From: Pseudonocardia alni
Lineage (GTDB): Bacteria > Actinomycetota > Actinomycetes > Mycobacteriales > Pseudonocardiaceae
DNA: 64,000 nucleotides
Assembly: GCF_002813375.1 (NCBI RefSeq)
Contig: NZ_PHUJ01000003.1
Coordinates: 3,658,001 to 3,722,000, forward strand
Direction: 5' to 3'
Shown: piece by piece, positions 27,728 to 35,517 of the stretch
Layout: each line of letters starts with the position of its first letter
How positions within the stretch are numbered: position 1 is the first letter of the stretch
The notes under the pieces: model-generated
The model's database searches: none
The model's input: the letters and a program-made list of their open reading frames with translations, nothing else
What the model was told of the DNA's origin: nothing
Made by a program: the position numbers and the translations under genes

Positions 27728-28894
27728 GTGAGCAGACTGCGATTCGGCACCTTCCTGGCCCCGTTCCACCAGCCCGGGCAGAACCCCACCCTTGCGCTGC
27801 AGCGCGACCTGGAGCTCGTCGAACACCTCGACCGGCTCGGCTTCGACGAGGCGTGGATCGGCGAGCACCACTCCGCGGGCTCGGAGATCATCGCCTCGCC
27901 CGAGATCTTCATCGCCGCGGCGGCGGAGCGGACCCGGAACATCAAGCTCGGGACCGGCGTCACCTCCATCAGCTACCACAACCCGCTGTGGGTGGCCGAC
28001 CGCATGGTGATGCTCGACCACCTCACCCGCGGCCGCACGATGCTCGGCTGCGGGCCCGGTTCGCTGCCCACCGACTCGTCGATGATCGGCCTGAACCCCA
28101 CCGACACCCGTGAGCTGCTCGAGGTGAACCTCGACATCATCATGCGGCTGCTGCGCGGCGAGGTCGTGAACGCCGAGACCAGGACCCACACGCTGATCGA
28201 CGCCCAGCTGCAGCTCGCGCCCTACAGCGACCCGTGTTTCGACATCGCGGTCGCCGCCGTCGCGTCCCCGACCGGGCCGCGGATGGCGGGGCAGCACGGC
28301 GTCGGTCTGCTGTCCATCGGCGCCACCCTCACCCAGGACGGCTTCGACGCGCTGGCCCACCACTGGAGCGTCGTCGAGGAGCGCGCCGCCCACCACGGTC
28401 AGCCCGCGCCCGACCGCAGCACGTGGCGCCTGGTCGGCCTCATGCACGTCGCCGAGACCCGGGAACAGGCCTACCGCGAGGTCGAGTACGGCATCGAGCA
28501 CTGGTTCCGCTACTTCCAGAAGGTCGCGGCGTTCCCGCAGATGGCGGTCGCGGGCGGCGACGTCAAGGAGATGATCGACTTCATCAACGACGCCGGGATC
28601 GGCGCGATCGGCACCGTCGAGGACGCGAAGGCGCAGGTGCAGAAGCTCGTCGACCAGTCCGGCGGGTTCGGCGCCTTCCTGCTGCTCGGCCACGAGTGGG
28701 CCAACCCGGTCGCGACCAAGCGCTCCTACGAGCTCATCGCCCAGCACGTCATGCCCGAGTTCCAGGGGCAGGCCGCGGGCACGCTGGCGGCCAGGGACCG
28801 GGCCAGCTCGACCCGGGAGAAGCACGCGCAGACCCAACTCGACGCCGTCGACACCATGACCAAGCGCTACGAGCAGGAGAAGGCGGGCGGCTGA
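27728..28894 (+). CDS. LLM-class flavin-dependent monooxygenase
   Basis: 388-aa bacterial luciferase-like protein using reduced flavin. Family marks: RFGTFLAPFHQPGQNP, EHLDRLGFDEAWIGEHHS, KLGTGVTSISYHNPLWVADRMVMLDHLTRGR, and GVGLLSIG. The style is closest to limonene monooxygenase/alkanal types, though the substrate cannot be read. GTG 27728 follows AGGAG. A regulatory partner is the divergent TetR. Confidence 0.9.
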   Translation: MSRLRFGTFLAPFHQPGQNPTLALQRDLELVEHLDRLGFDEAWIGEHHSAGSEIIASPEIFIAAAAERTRNIKLGTGVTSISYHNPLWVADRMVMLDHLTRGRTMLGCGPGSLPTDSSMIGLNPTDTRELLEVNLDIIMRLLRGEVVNAETRTHTLIDAQLQLAPYSDPCFDIAVAAVASPTGPRMAGQHGVGLLSIGATLTQDGFDALAHHWSVVEERAAHHGQPAPDRSTWRLVGLMHVAETREQAYREVEYGIEHWFRYFQKVAAFPQMAVAGGDVKEMIDFINDAGIGAIGTVEDAKAQVQKLVDQSGGFGAFLLLGHEWANPVATKRSYELIAQHVMPEFQGQAAGTLAARDRASSTREKHAQTQLDAVDTMTKRYEQEKAGG

Positions 28895-28902
28895 CGGGTC
28901 CC

Positions 28903-28929
28903 GGCGCGGCGGCTACCGGCCGCCGCGCC
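28903..28929. terminator. hairpin between monooxygenase and convergent DUF1707 gene
   Basis: GGCGCGGCGG (28903-28912) pairs with CCGCCGCGCC (28920-28929). The loop includes the TAG stop of the minus-strand gene ending at 28913. Confidence 0.65.
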
Positions 28930-29335
28930 GCGGGCGCCCCGCGCCCGCCACCCACAACGTCAGCAGCACCGCCCCGGTCGGCGCGGAGAAGACCAGGAAC
29001 CACCACGGGCTCAGGTCGGTCAGCAACGCCAGCACCGAGGTCCCGGCGGCGGCCGCGGCGGTGATGCACAGCCAGATGACCGTCAGGACCCGCATCGCGA
29101 TGCCCCCGGCCGTCGCGGAGAACACCAGGCCGTCGCGCCGGGACGGGGCCGAGGAGGCGGGCAGGTCCAGGGTCACCCGGCCCAGGTCGCCGCGGGTGCG
29201 CATCCGCCAGACCTCGGTCACGCGCTCGTCGTACTCGGCGAGGTCGAGGTAGCCCTCGGCGTGGGCGGCGCGCAGCCGGTCGGCGACGGCCTGGCGTTCG
29301 GCGTCGGAGATACGGATCTGCTCGGGTCCCACCAC
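28913..29335 (-). CDS. DUF1707 domain membrane protein
   Basis: 140 aa. DUF1707 at residues ~5-57: IRISDAERQAVADRLRAAHAEGYLDLAEYDERV. Then a linker and two hydrophobic segments (VLTVIWLCITAAAAAGTSVLALL and WWFLVFSAPTGAVLLTLWVAG) and a basic tail. GTG 29335 sits 8 bases after GAGGAGG; GTG 29344 is an alternative. Family function is not established. Confidence 0.8.
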   Translation of the reverse strand: MVGPEQIRISDAERQAVADRLRAAHAEGYLDLAEYDERVTEVWRMRTRGDLGRVTLDLPASSAPSRRDGLVFSATAGGIAMRVLTVIWLCITAAAAAGTSVLALLTDLSPWWFLVFSAPTGAVLLTLWVAGAGRPRRGGR

Positions 29336-29383
29336 CTCGTCCACCTCCTCGATGATGCCTGTCGGTGCCCGGTCCGTGCCAGG

Positions 29384-29893
29384 ATGACCGCTGTGGCGGC
29401 GAGGGCGGTCCCGGCGCGGGCGCGGTTCGCGGCCGCCGTCGTCGGCGCGCGTCCGGGCACCCGGGTGCTGGAGGTGGGCTGCGGGCCGGGTGCCGTGGCG
29501 TCGCTGGTCTGCCCCCGGCTCGACCGGGTCGCGGGCGGCGCGATGTGGGCGGTGGACCGCTCGGCCGTCGCCGTCGCGCGGACCACCGAACGCTGCGCGG
29601 CCGCCGTCGACGACGGCGTGCTCACCGTGCTCCGGTCGGACCTGGCCGGGCTGCGGCTCGCGGCGGGCTCGGTGGACGTCGCGTTCACGCTGAACGTCAA
29701 CCTGTTCTGGACCCGCGACCCCGGGCCCGAGCTGGCGGTGCTGCGCGGGGTGCTCGCGCCGGGCGGGGTGCTGCACGTGCTCTACGAGGGCACCCCACCC
29801 GCGGCCGTTGCGGCGGGGCTCCGCCGCAACGGCTGGGACCCGGTTCCGGTGTCCGGTGACGGCGGGGCCGGGGTGACGGCCCGGCCGGCCTGA
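29384..29893 (+). CDS. class I SAM-dependent methyltransferase, short
   Basis: 169 aa. Motif I VLEVGCGPGAVASLVC at residues ~29-44, acidic post-motif AVDRS, motif RSDLAGLRLAAGSVDVAFTLNVN, and a later VLAPGGVLHVLYEG. The usual C-terminal substrate cap is short, so it is a minimal Methyltransf_11/25-like enzyme of unknown target. ATG 29384 has no ribosome site and may be leaderless. Confidence 0.8.
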   Translation: MTAVAARAVPARARFAAAVVGARPGTRVLEVGCGPGAVASLVCPRLDRVAGGAMWAVDRSAVAVARTTERCAAAVDDGVLTVLRSDLAGLRLAAGSVDVAFTLNVNLFWTRDPGPELAVLRGVLAPGGVLHVLYEGTPPAAVAAGLRRNGWDPVPVSGDGGAGVTARPA

Positions 29894-29901
29894 GCCGCGC
29901 A

Positions 29902-29932
29902 GGTGCCCGGCGGGACCGTCCCGCCGGGCACC
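29902..29932. terminator. bidirectional terminator
   Basis: GGTGCCCGGCGGGA (29902-29915), loop CCG, TCCCGCCGGGCACC (29919-29932), a 14-bp perfect stem between convergent genes. Confidence 0.85.
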
Positions 29933-29949
29933 GGGTCACGTGGGTCGGT

Positions 29950-30804
29950 TCACTCGCAGGCGATGCCGTCGCCGTCGCGGTCGAGGCCCGAGCGGTAGCC
30001 CGGGTCGCCGCTGCTCAGCGGGGCCGCCCCGGCGGCGCGGGCCGCGGCGCAGTTCGTGTAGTAGGCCGAGCCGCCGCCGGACGAGCCGGAGGACGACGAG
30101 CCGGAGGAGACCAGGGGCTGCGGCGCGGCCGGGACGTAGGGCCGGTCGACGTCGGTGTCGGCGACCAGCGGCGCGGCCGGCGGGGCGGACTCGGTGACCG
30201 GGGCGCTCTGCGGCACCACCAACGGAGCGGGCGGGACCGGCGGGGCGGCGGCCTCGCCGATCGTGATCGGGTCACCGGCGGAGGCCAGCGCCGCGGGGCC
30301 GGGCAGCTGGGTGGTGACGGTCCCGGCGGCGACCCCGGCGACCGAGCCGGTCGACGGGCCGAGGACGACCTGGGTGAACCCGGCGGCACGGAGCGTGTCC
30401 CGCGCCTGCACGTCGGTCATCCCGACGACGTTGGGCACCGTCAGCAGCACCGGCGCCGCCGGGGCGGGGGGAGCGGCCGGGGCCGCCGCGAGCGGACGCA
30501 CCGGAGCGGTGGCCGCGCCCACGATCCCGAGGACGGTCATGAGCACACAGAGCGCGGTGGCCGTCCAGCCGAGCACGATGCCGACCGTCGAGCGGCCCGG
30601 CGTCGACGCCCCGCCGGCCCGGAAACGGGCGCGGCCGGCGTGCGACAGCAGCGCGGCGGGCACCGTGACCAGCAGGCCGAGCACCGGCACGAACCCGACC
30701 ACCATCCCCAGCACCGAGAGCCAGAAGCCGGCAGTCGCGGGGGTGTTCCCGCGGGTCGCCGGGACCGGCTCGGCGACGGTCGTCCAGGGCTGGGTGGCGG
30801 TCAT
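29950..30804 (-). CDS. membrane protein with PASTA and Excalibur domains
   Basis: 284 aa. DUF4190-like N terminus with two hydrophobic helices (residues ~27-50 and ~73-95). Then a PASTA repeat (VPNVVGMTDVQARDTLRAAGF, ~122-185), a Pro/Ala/Ser linker, and a C-terminal Excalibur calcium-binding domain (YYTNCAAARAAGAAPL...LDRDGDGIACE) with the DxDxDG loop and two Cys. PASTA domains bind muropeptides in Ser/Thr kinases and PBPs, so a wall-associated role is plausible. No kinase domain is attached. Confidence 0.88.
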   Translation of the reverse strand: MTATQPWTTVAEPVPATRGNTPATAGFWLSVLGMVVGFVPVLGLLVTVPAALLSHAGRARFRAGGASTPGRSTVGIVLGWTATALCVLMTVLGIVGAATAPVRPLAAAPAAPPAPAAPVLLTVPNVVGMTDVQARDTLRAAGFTQVVLGPSTGSVAGVAAGTVTTQLPGPAALASAGDPITIGEAAAPPVPPAPLVVPQSAPVTESAPPAAPLVADTDVDRPYVPAAPQPLVSSGSSSSGSSGGGSAYYTNCAAARAAGAAPLSSGDPGYRSGLDRDGDGIACE

Positions 30805-30908
30805 GACTGGTCCCCTCGTGGTGGCCCGACCGGAGCTGCTCCCGCTCCGACGAACGGCCTATCGAGGGGCGTGACGCGGCCATTACCGCCCGTCATCAGG
30901 GTTGATGA

Positions 30909-31847
30909 CTAGGGAGTGAGCACGAGCTTCCCGACCGCGGAGCGCTCGGCGTACGCGCGGGTCGCGGTCGCCGCGTCGGCCAGCGGCAGGGCCCGCGGGC
31001 GGGCCGGGTGCAGCTCCCCGGCACCGATCCGGCGCAGCACGTCCTCGGCCAGGTCCCGCGACGCGGCGGGGTCGGTGCGCGACCAGTCGCCCCAGTCGAC
31101 GCCGACGACGGTCCGGTTCCGCAGCAGCACGACGTTCGCGGGCAGCTTCGGGATCGCGCCTGAGGTGAAGCCCAGCACGCAGAACCGGCCGCCGGCGCCC
31201 AGCGCCCGCAGCGCGGCCTCTGCGGCGTCGCCGCCGACCGGGTCGATCACGACGTCCGCGCCACCGCCGGTGTGCTCGCGGATCGTGTCCTTGAGGGCGT
31301 CGTAGCCGACGGCGGCCTCGGCCCCGGCGGCGAGCGCGGCCGCGCGCTTGTCCGGTGTGGACGCGACGGCGAGCACCCGCGCCCCGGCGGCGCGGGCGTG
31401 GTCGACCGCGGCCTGCCCGATCCCCCCGCTCGCCCCGAGCACGACGACCCACTCGCCCGGGCGGACGGTGACCCGGTCCCGGAAGGCGAAGGCGATCGTC
31501 CCGTGGCTCTCCATCGAGCTGGCCGCGACGTCCGCGTCGACCCCGTCGGGCACCGGGACCAGGCGATCCTCCGGGACGACGACGTGGCTGGCGAACCCGC
31601 CGAAGCTCGTGAGCAGGGCGGCGACCCGCCTGCCGTCCGGGGTCGTCCCGGCGACCGCGGTGCCGGGCGTGAACGGCAGCGGCGGTCGTAGCTGGTAGCC
31701 GCCGCGGGCGATCAGCCCGTCGACGAAGCTGACCGCGGCGGCCTCGACGGCGACGAGCACCTCGCCCGGTCCCGGCTCCGGGTCCGGCTCCTCCACCAGC
31801 TCGAACCGCTCCGGATCGGCGAACTCCCGGCAGAGCACCCGTCGCAC
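30909..31847 (-). CDS. zinc-independent MDR-type alcohol dehydrogenase / quinone oxidoreductase
   Basis: 312 aa. GroES-like N-terminal half (FELVEEPDPEPGPGEVLVAVEAAAVSFVDGLIARGGYQ) and Rossmann half with VVVLGASGGIGQAAVDHARAAGARV and STPDKRAAALAAGAE. The structural and catalytic zinc cysteines of classical ADHs are lacking, which fits NADPH:quinone reductase-like members. Two adjacent GTG codons (31850, 31847) follow AGGAGG; the second has better spacing. Confidence 0.88.
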   Translation of the reverse strand: MRRVLCREFADPERFELVEEPDPEPGPGEVLVAVEAAAVSFVDGLIARGGYQLRPPLPFTPGTAVAGTTPDGRRVAALLTSFGGFASHVVVPEDRLVPVPDGVDADVAASSMESHGTIAFAFRDRVTVRPGEWVVVLGASGGIGQAAVDHARAAGARVLAVASTPDKRAAALAAGAEAAVGYDALKDTIREHTGGGADVVIDPVGGDAAEAALRALGAGGRFCVLGFTSGAIPKLPANVVLLRNRTVVGVDWGDWSRTDPAASRDLAEDVLRRIGAGELHPARPRALPLADAATATRAYAERSAVGKLVLTP

Positions 31848-32024
31848 CACGCCTCCTCGCGTCGCCCGCTGCGTCCGTGGGCGAGCCTCGCACGGGGGTG
31901 CCCGGCGGTGATCGTCGGTGTGGCCGCGGTCATGGCGGGGCGGTGAGCGCGGCCCCGGACGCCTTCGTGATCCACTGTCGCCCGGGTCCGGCCTTCCTCC
32001 CGCCGGGCCCGCCGAGGGAGGAGC

Positions 32025-32747
32025 ATGGTGGGCGTGTCGTCGGACCGCACGGAACCCGGGGCCGCGGACGACCTCCGGTCCGACGGCCGCAGTACGCGCT
32101 GGGACGCGCACCGCGCGCGCCGTCGGGAGCAGGTGGTCGACGCCGCACTGGTCGTGCTGGGCCGCGATGGGCAGGACTTCGGCCTGGACCAGGTGGCGCA
32201 CGAGGCGGGCGTGACCAAGCCGGTGATCTACCGGCACTTCGGCGACCGGGCCGCGCTGCTCGACGCGATGGCGGAGCGCGCGACCGACCGTCTGATGGAA
32301 CGGCTCATGCCCGCCCTCTACCGGGAGTGCGCGGCCTGGAAGCGGATCCACGACTCGGTCGACGCGGTCCTGGGCTTCCTCGACGACTCACCGGGCGTCG
32401 ACCTGCTGTTCCGCCGCCGCCTGCCCGGGCAGCGGGGGGAGGTCGTCGACGCCGGCCGGGAGTTCATCGCCTCCGCGCTGACCGGGCTGCTCGGGTCCTA
32501 CGCCGAGGTGCTCGGCCTCGACGATCCCGAGCTGGTCCGGGTGTGGTCGCAGTCGCTGGTCGGCGCGGTCCAGGGGACCGCGGAGTGGTGGCTGCGGGGC
32601 CGGGCGACCGGGAACGCCCCCGGGCGCGATGTCGTCACCACCCACCTGACGGACCTGATCTGGACCCAGATCGAGGGGGTGGGGCGACAGCGGGGGTTGA
32701 CTCTGAGTCGCGAATCACTACTCCCTGTGAGAGTCATGCCGAAATAG
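32025..32747 (+). CDS. TetR family transcriptional regulator
   Basis: 240 aa. Ahead of the HTH is a ~28-residue charged extension. HTH: RRREQVVDAALVVLGRDGQD then LDQVAHEAGVTKPVIYRHFGDRAALLDAM. The C-terminal region resembles TetR_C-type ligand domains. ATG 32025 follows GGAGGAG. Divergent from the quinone-reductase-like gene, a possible target. Confidence 0.9.
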   Translation: MVGVSSDRTEPGAADDLRSDGRSTRWDAHRARRREQVVDAALVVLGRDGQDFGLDQVAHEAGVTKPVIYRHFGDRAALLDAMAERATDRLMERLMPALYRECAAWKRIHDSVDAVLGFLDDSPGVDLLFRRRLPGQRGEVVDAGREFIASALTGLLGSYAEVLGLDDPELVRVWSQSLVGAVQGTAEWWLRGRATGNAPGRDVVTTHLTDLIWTQIEGVGRQRGLTLSRESLLPVRVMPK

Positions 32748-32887
32748 GCGTTACTCGGCGTATAGGGTACCGTCGCGAGCCGGTCGCCCCGGCAGGTCCC
32801 GGACCCTCGTGGCGACCGCCGGATGTATCTGCGCACGGGCCCCGTCGCCGGGGAACTCCGGGCGCGCAGTCGTGCGGAGGGGGAGCC

Positions 32888-33082
32888 ATGTCCGAGGGGG
32901 CTAACGGCGGGGGCCGGCCCGGTCCTGTGCCGGTCGACGAGCTGGCGCCGGGCGGGCCGCGGGCGAAGGCCCAGGGCTGCCTGTGCTCGGTACTGGCGAA
33001 CGCGGCGTTCCGGGCCGGGGCCGAGAGCAGGCCCTGTATCGACCCGCGCTGCCCGATGCACGCCGACCCGTCCGAGGACTGA
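32888..33082 (+). CDS. small cysteine protein, unknown (64 aa)
   Basis: ATG 32888 follows GGAGGGGGAGCC. Disordered N terminus, then AQGCLCSVLANAAFRAGAES and RPCIDPRCPMHA, with Cys31, Cys33, Cys50, Cys55 and His58 placed like a small zinc-binding fold. Short actinobacterial proteins with GCxC...CPxH exist without known function. It sits between TetR and the WhiA paralogue, in the same orientation. Confidence 0.75.
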   Translation: MSEGANGGGRPGPVPVDELAPGGPRAKAQGCLCSVLANAAFRAGAESRPCIDPRCPMHADPSED

Positions 33083-33188
33083 TCCCACCACGGTGGGGCG
33101 CCCCGGCGCTCCGCCCTTCCGGGCAGGGCGGGGTTCACCTCGGGGGATGTGTCCCCGCCCTGCCGCCTCCCATCCGCAGGAGACGATC

Positions 33189-34127
33189 GTGTTCGACCTG
33201 GAGCGCGTGACCGCAGAGCTGCACCGTGAACTCGGCGCGGTCCGCGAGGAACGCCCCGGTGTCCGGCATGCCGGGCTCGTCACCCAGCTGCGTCTGGCGG
33301 GGGAGGTCGGCGTCCGCGACGGCAGGACGACGATCCACGCCGAGTTCGACGCCCCGGCCCCCGCGCTGCGGATGCGCTCCGAGCTCGGGGCGCTGCACGG
33401 TCGCGGCGGGCTGCGGGCCGAGGTCGTGACCGGCGGCGGGGCGATCCTGCGCTACCAGGTGCGGGTCACGGCGCCGGGGACCGACCTGGCCCGGGCGACG
33501 GGTCTGGTCGACCGGACCGGACGGCCGGTGCTCGGCCTGCCACCCGCCGTCGTCGCGGCGGGGTCCGCCGTCGCCGCCGGGGTGTGGCGCGGGGCGCTGA
33601 TCGCGCGGGGCCGGGTCGTGCGGCCGGCCGGGCGGGTCCGCCTGGTCGTCACCTGCCCGGGTCCGGCCGTCGTGCTCGCACTGGTCGGAGCGGCCCGCGG
33701 GCTCGGGGTGCTGGCTGCGCCGCAGGAGACGGTGAGCGAGCACCGCGTCGTCGTGCGGGATCCGGAGAGCGCCGAAGCGCTGCTGCGCAGTGTCGGCGCG
33801 CCGGGTGTGGCCGAGGTGCTGAGCCGGGTCCCGGTCGCCCCGCGGGGCGCGACCACCGCGGACGGGTCGCTGCAGACGGTGAACGCCCGCCGGGCGGCGA
33901 CGGCCGCCGCCGCGACGACCGAGCGGGTCCGGGCGGCGCTGCGCGCGCTCGGCGACGACGTCGCCCCTCACCTGCGGGAGACCGCGCTGCTGCGTCTGGA
34001 GCACCCCTCGCTGTCGCTGGCGGAGCTCGGCCGTCTCGCCGACCCGCCGCTGACGAAGGACACGGTCGCCGGGCGGCTGCGCAGGCTGGTCCGGCTCTCC
34101 GGTGTCGCCGGACCCGACGACGACTGA
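33189..34127 (+). CDS. divergent WhiA-like regulator
   Basis: 312 aa, full length for WhiA. The N-terminal LAGLIDADG-like region is recognisable (GLVTQLRLAGEVGVRDGRTTI, LVDRTGRPVLGLPPAVV, WRGALIARGRV, VTCPGPAVVLALVGAARGLGV) and the C-terminal HTH is well conserved (LAELGRLADPPLTKDTVAGRLRRL). The very conserved REVRATANRLANFDDANL linker of true WhiA is replaced by RGATTADGSLQTVNARRAAT. It is also outside the rapZ-yvcK-whiA neighbourhood. So this is probably a paralogue. GTG 33189 follows AGGAG. Confidence 0.8.
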   Translation: MFDLERVTAELHRELGAVREERPGVRHAGLVTQLRLAGEVGVRDGRTTIHAEFDAPAPALRMRSELGALHGRGGLRAEVVTGGGAILRYQVRVTAPGTDLARATGLVDRTGRPVLGLPPAVVAAGSAVAAGVWRGALIARGRVVRPAGRVRLVVTCPGPAVVLALVGAARGLGVLAAPQETVSEHRVVVRDPESAEALLRSVGAPGVAEVLSRVPVAPRGATTADGSLQTVNARRAATAAAATTERVRAALRALGDDVAPHLRETALLRLEHPSLSLAELGRLADPPLTKDTVAGRLRRLVRLSGVAGPDDD

Positions 34128-34226
34128 GTCCCGCCGCCACGATCCGCCGCTGCGGCGTACTCAGGGTACGGTGTGGACTCAAGCATTTGCCGCCTTAATT
34201 CGTCGACATCGGGAGGTTGCTTTTCC

Positions 34227-35468
34227 ATGCCTCGGTCCGACTCAGCCGCCAAGAATCCAGAAAAGGGATACGTCGCACTTCTCGGGTGGAGTCTCAATGC
34301 GGTGGAGGCGATCGACCGCTTCGACCGCCGGTACGTCGTCGTGGCCCCGGACTGGGCCGAGGAGTACTGCAAGGAACACGAGATCCCGTACGTCCCGTGG
34401 AACTTCGAGCGGCTGAACGACCGATCGATGGAGATTGCGGAGACCTTGCAGGAGATGGGCGTCGACGTCGCCATCCCACTGTTCGAGGAAACCGTGGAAT
34501 GGGCCGGCGCGATCAATTCCGTGCTGCTCGACAACCCGCGGCTGTTCGGGCAGGCGATGCTGCTCCGGGACAAGGCGCTGATGAAGCGTCGCGCACAGCT
34601 CGGCGGGATCCGGGTGGGCATCTTCGAAGAGGCCCACGACCGTGACGACATCGTCCGTTTCCTCAAGCGCGTCAACCAGACCCTGCTGAAGCTCGACGGT
34701 GACCCGAACGACCCGATCCACATCAAGGCGTTCGACAAGGCGGGCTGCCTCGGGCACCGCGTGGTGCGCACCTACGAGGACATCGACAACATCCCGGACG
34801 AGGAGTTCCCGCTCCTGATGGAGTCCCACCTCGACGGGTGGGAGTTCGCCGTCGAGGCGTGGGTGCACAACGGGAAGATCAAGTTCCTCAACATCTCCGA
34901 GTACGTCACCCTCGGCTACTCGGTGTTCGTGCCGGCGACCCCGGAGCTGGAGAAGTACCGGCCCGCGATCACCGCGCAGATCGAGAAGCTGATCAAGACC
35001 TTCGACATCGAGTTCGGCTTCGTCCACCCGGAGTACTTCGTCACCTCCGACGGCGAGATGTACTTCGGCGAGGTGGCCTACCGCCCGCCGGGCTTCAAGG
35101 TCTTCGAGCTGCTCGAGCGTTCCTACGGCTTCAACGCCTACCAGGGCATGGTGCTGGCCTTCGACCCGAAGACCACCGAGGAGGAGATCGACGCCTTCTT
35201 CCCGAAGGAGGTCGAGGGTGCCTCCGGCGTGGCCGGCTGCTTCGGCGTCTACCCGCGCCGCCGCGTCGTCAGCAGCCTGCAGATCCCCGAGGAGACCGAG
35301 GACGACGACTACTACGAGTCGCACGACCTCACGTCGCCGGTCGAGGAGACCGTGACGAAGAGGACCGCGTTCGGCACGCACTGGGGTCTGCTCTACTTCT
35401 TCGGGGACGACCCCTACCGGATGCGCGATCTGTTGAAGAAGCAGGAAGAACTCGATTTCTACGTCTGA
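34227..35468 (+). CDS. ATP-grasp carboxylate-amine ligase-like enzyme, unknown substrate
   Basis: 413 aa. Such enzymes activate a carboxylate as acyl phosphate and join it to an amine. N-terminal preATP-grasp fold: GYVALLGWSLNAVEAIDRFDRRYVVVAP. ATP-binding lysines lie in KALMKRRAQ and PIHIKAFDK. The hinge/grip is LLMESHLDGWEFAVEAWVHNGKI. The metal and phosphate motif is GFVHPEYFVTSDG followed by EMYFGEVAYRPPG (His, Glu, Arg-Pro-Gly), as in D-Ala-D-Ala ligase-like and peptide ligases. The C terminus is acidic. ATG 34227 follows GGGAGG. The first ~25 codons are less GC-biased than the rest. It is 49 bases ahead of the papain-like gene and probably functions with it. Confidence 0.85.
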   Translation: MPRSDSAAKNPEKGYVALLGWSLNAVEAIDRFDRRYVVVAPDWAEEYCKEHEIPYVPWNFERLNDRSMEIAETLQEMGVDVAIPLFEETVEWAGAINSVLLDNPRLFGQAMLLRDKALMKRRAQLGGIRVGIFEEAHDRDDIVRFLKRVNQTLLKLDGDPNDPIHIKAFDKAGCLGHRVVRTYEDIDNIPDEEFPLLMESHLDGWEFAVEAWVHNGKIKFLNISEYVTLGYSVFVPATPELEKYRPAITAQIEKLIKTFDIEFGFVHPEYFVTSDGEMYFGEVAYRPPGFKVFELLERSYGFNAYQGMVLAFDPKTTEEEIDAFFPKEVEGASGVAGCFGVYPRRRVVSSLQIPEETEDDDYYESHDLTSPVEETVTKRTAFGTHWGLLYFFGDDPYRMRDLLKKQEELDFYV

Positions 35469-35517
35469 GGGCGGGTACCCCCGCCCCTGGCCGTGGAGCC
35501 CGAACGAGGGAAGCCGT

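Noticed and set aside
34227-35468. Carbamoyl-phosphate synthase or biotin carboxylase
   Set aside because: Single ATP-grasp domain with the His-Pro-Glu ... Arg-Pro-Pro-Gly signature and no partner domains of those enzymes.
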